Shown piece after piece: positions 61,558 to 64,000 of a stretch of 64,000 nt of DNA; position 1 is the stretch's first letter; each line of letters begins with the position of its first letter. Source of the stretch: Muricea muricata (lineage: Eukaryota > Cnidaria > Anthozoa > Malacalcyonacea > Plexauridae); NCBI GenBank assembly GCA_963855995.1, contig OY979717.1, positions 4,705,728-4,769,727 on the forward strand. The letters are read 5' to 3'. The notes beneath the pieces were generated by a model, which did not search any database, was not told the origin of the DNA, and saw only the letters and a list, made by a program, of their open reading frames with translations. The translations under genes were made by a program, and so were the position numbers.

Positions 61558-63079
61558 AATGGGTGGCGCCAACGTCGTTTTTCAGAGTATCTCACTGAAA
61601 TTGGTTAGCGGACACTGCGTGAAGGTATTCCAACTGACAGTCACCTATTCCCTCATAAGTTCCATGAACGAATACGTAGTGAACATGATCACAGAGCGTC
61701 AAATAAGAAGATTATCAGCCAACCCAAAGAACCTCGCCCGAGATTCAACCGTCCCCAGCCCTTTCACAACTCGGGCCCTTCCAGAGGGCCCTCACAGAAC
61801 ACCTCTTCCAAGCGAAGATGATCCTTCCACAACAAGCGAACTGGATTCAACAAGAAAGCCAAAACCGGAGAGCGATCCAGTCTCCCCTCCTGATCTAATA
61901 ACAGTTGACAACTACTGTTTTCCGGTGTTAGAGACAATCAATCAGCCCAGCAGTATAGCAGCACGACTAGGACATTTCAAAAGAAAATGGATGACACTGA
62001 CACAGGATCCATGGATCCAGCAGACTGTTTTGGGGTACAAAATCCCCTTTACAAGTCCCCCACGACAGTGGCGCCCCAGAATAACCAGAGCAACACAACT
62101 GGAAATGAAGCAGAATTTGCTAACTGCAATCAATTCCCTGGTCAACAAAGGAGCAGTCAAAGAGGTAGCCCCCCCCTCCAGACGAATTCCTGTCCACACT
62201 TTTTCTAGTCGAAAAACAGGACAAAAGTGGCGAATATCGACCAGTAATAAACCTGAAAGCTCTCCATCAGTTCCTTCCGAAAGAGACATTCAAAATGGGG
62301 GGTCTCAACACAGTTCGGTCACTCCTACGTCCGGGAGATTTCATGATGAAAATGGACTTAAAAGACGCATACTATGTGGTACCAATTTATCCTCATCACA
62401 GAAAGTATCTGAGGCTCCAGTTCGAGAGGGTGACCTACGAGTTCCAGTGCCTTCCCTTTGGCCTGGCATCAGCTCCAAGGGCATTTACCAAACTCCTGAA
62501 ACCTATTGTTGCAGTGATTCGGTCCAAGGGCATACGGATAGTTATATTTCTGGACGATCTCCTCATTATGCATCAGGACAAAGTGCAATGTCAGAAGATA
62601 TTCAGCCAAGTCACCAATCTGTTATCCAATCTGGGATTCCTGATCAAACAAGAGAAATGCTCGAGTTGCCCAACCCAACAAATAACATTTCTGGGTGCAC
62701 TTTTGAACACCATTTCAATGACCATTGCCTTACCAGAGGAGAAGATGGAATTGATTGTACAGAGCAATCATCAGACTCATTTAACCCACCAATGCTCATT
62801 ACAAGAGCTCTCTACGCTCCTAGGACGCATGAGCCATGCGGCTCAAACAGGTTTTTGGACAGCCCCGCTCCATTACCGCATGCTTCAGAGGATACACATA
62901 GAAGAAATTCAGCGCTGGGGTTTCAAGTCGAAGAAGCACATTCTTCAGCTACCGGATTCTGCCTTGAAAGACCTGGGATGGTGGATAGCACCAGAACTTG
63001 TTCAGTTCAATCAACAAGCAATTCAATTACCTCCCTTCGACTGTCGATCAGAACGGATGCCTCTCTGACAGGGTGGGGA
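61541..63079 (+). pseudogene. DIRS-like reverse transcriptase, frameshifted
   Basis: The N-terminal part (frame from 61541) has LGHFKRKWMTLTQDPWIQQT and LVNKGAVKEV. At the C-run 62169–62176 the correct frame changes. The RT then continues in another frame with LRPGDFMMKMDLKDAYYVV, QCLPFGLASAPRAF and the catalytic IFLDDLL (to ~63040). A second shift returns to the start of the RNase H domain (RTDASLTGWG). WxxLT…W and DLKDAYY are typical of DIRS/Gypsy-grade RTs; with the RNase H style they point to DIRS. Two shifts suggest a dead copy, unless the homopolymer is a sequence error. Confidence 0.8.
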
Positions 63080-63224
63080 CAGGGTTGCCAGATCGCTGCA
63101 TTTTTGAGGCCAAATCGTCATTAGTGTAGTCAAGTAAACAAAGAAAACAAAAGCCAAGTACAAAGAAAAACAAAGAGCATTGTTGAAGATTTGGCCTCAA
63201 AAATGCAGTGATCTGGCAACCCTG
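63080..63224. mobile_element. hAT-type MITE nested in the DIRS element
   Basis: A 145-bp element with inverted ends CAGGGTTGCCAGATCGCTGC and its complement (GCAGTGATCTGGCAACCCTG). It is flanked by a perfect 8-bp direct repeat GGTGGGGA (63072–63079 and 63225–63232), the target-site signature of hAT transposons. It splits the RNase H region of the retrotransposon. Confidence 0.9.
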
Positions 63225-63827
63225 GGTGGGGAGCTCCAGCTACTGGACAACCAGTCCACAGGGGGTCATTGGGGCCCACTGGAAGCAAAACAGCATATCA
63301 GTGCATTGGAATTGAAGGCTGCCTACCTGGCCCTGCAGTCATTCCTTAGCCAGATACATCCCCTTCCTCGGCATATCCTCCTCGAGATGGACAATACCAC
63401 GGCAGTGGGATACCTCAACAAGAGAAGTGGGACTCACTCCACAACACTCTCTGATCAAGCCCTGCAAATATGGGAATATTTGTTGAACAAAGGATCTTGG
63501 ATAACGGCTCGTCACATTCCTGGAGTGCTCAATGTGGAAGCAGACCTAGCATCAAGACAGTTCAACCCTCACACGGAGTGGATGTTGGACAAGACGATTT
63601 TCAAGAAGATCACAGTGCGCTTCTTTGTTCCGGAAATCGACTTGCTTGCCTCTCGTTTGAACCACCAAGTACCCCTCTATATGTCTCGGGACCCAGACCC
63701 TGGGTCGATGGTAGTCGATGCTTTTCGGCAGAGCTGGGCAGATGGAAGAGTTTTATTCACCCGCCAGTTGTACTTCTTTCACGCATTATCCAGAAGGTGC
63801 GACAGGACAAGGCGACAACACTGCTAG
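63225..63827 (+). pseudogene. DIRS-like RNase H domain
   Basis: Contains STGGHWGPLEAKQHISALEL, ILLEMDNTTAVGYLNKRSGT and RHIPGVLNVEADLASRQF, the RNase H layout of DIRS-type elements. It is separated from the RT by the nested MITE and by a further frame change. The tyrosine recombinase expected downstream would lie beyond the window edge; sequence after 63827 still looks like coding remnants (TVVSGIV-like frame). The strand matches gag and RT. Confidence 0.8.
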
Positions 63828-64000
63828 TTGCTCCCAACTGGACCGGGCAACCGTGGTATCCGGAATTGTGTGAGATGCTGATAGATCACCCACTGCAGCT
63901 ACCAATCAGGGAGTCGCTGCTAACCCTGCCATTCCGACCCGGGATGACCCACCCACTGTGGCGTTCTCTGCGCCTGACAGTATGGCCCATATCAGGAAGC

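Overview
This is eukaryotic genomic DNA, AT-rich, with many small exons, GT–AG introns of a few hundred bases and a dense load of short palindromic transposons. The gene content is metazoan: a peroxisomal 2-hydroxyacyl-CoA lyase and an Ig/LDLa/YWTD secreted protein. The repeats (palindromes starting AACAATTATTCGCC, DIRS- and CR1-like retroelements, tRNA-derived SINEs) fit an early-branching animal, most likely a cnidarian, perhaps an anthozoan. That assignment is inference from gene and repeat style.

Layout. 1–2.0 kb holds decayed retroelements on the minus strand: a LINE reverse transcriptase scrap and an LTR-type gag/protease remnant. 2.2–2.5 kb is a long hairpin. 4709–5959 is an intact single-exon gene for a predicted ER-luminal protein (signal peptide, two copies of a Cys-rich repeat, C-terminal HDEL), with a visible TATA box. 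7159–7623 (minus) is a small unrecognised gene behind a TATA box and CCAAT repeats. 9–13.3 kb is mobile: several foldback elements, a TTAA-bounded element with ~200-bp inverted arms, a truncated CR1-like LINE and a striking CCAAT/TACGTCA array. 13.3–19.6 kb has only repeats.

19607–29051 is a complete 17-exon HACL1 orthologue (573 codons, PTS1-like end SNL). 29–35.2 kb shows no gene. 35203–47044 is a 15-exon gene with an unusual architecture: signal peptide, three Ig domains, seven LDLa modules, then two rounds of YWTD propeller plus EGF, and a stop with no membrane segment. 48342–59938 (minus, convergent with it) is an ABCG half-transporter of the plant ABCG24/28 type with a Cys-rich extracellular N-terminus; its first exon(s) are not seen. 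60.7–64.0 kb is a DIRS-like retrotransposon, running off the window, with an apparent spliceosomal intron in gag and a nested hAT-type MITE.

The three large genes are not obviously functionally linked. The themes worth following are: tandem duplications that copy splice donors in two neighbouring genes; an intron segment copied into another intron of the same gene; an undescribed Ig–LDLa–YWTD secreted architecture; an ER-retained two-repeat protein; and several MITE families present in multiple copies here.
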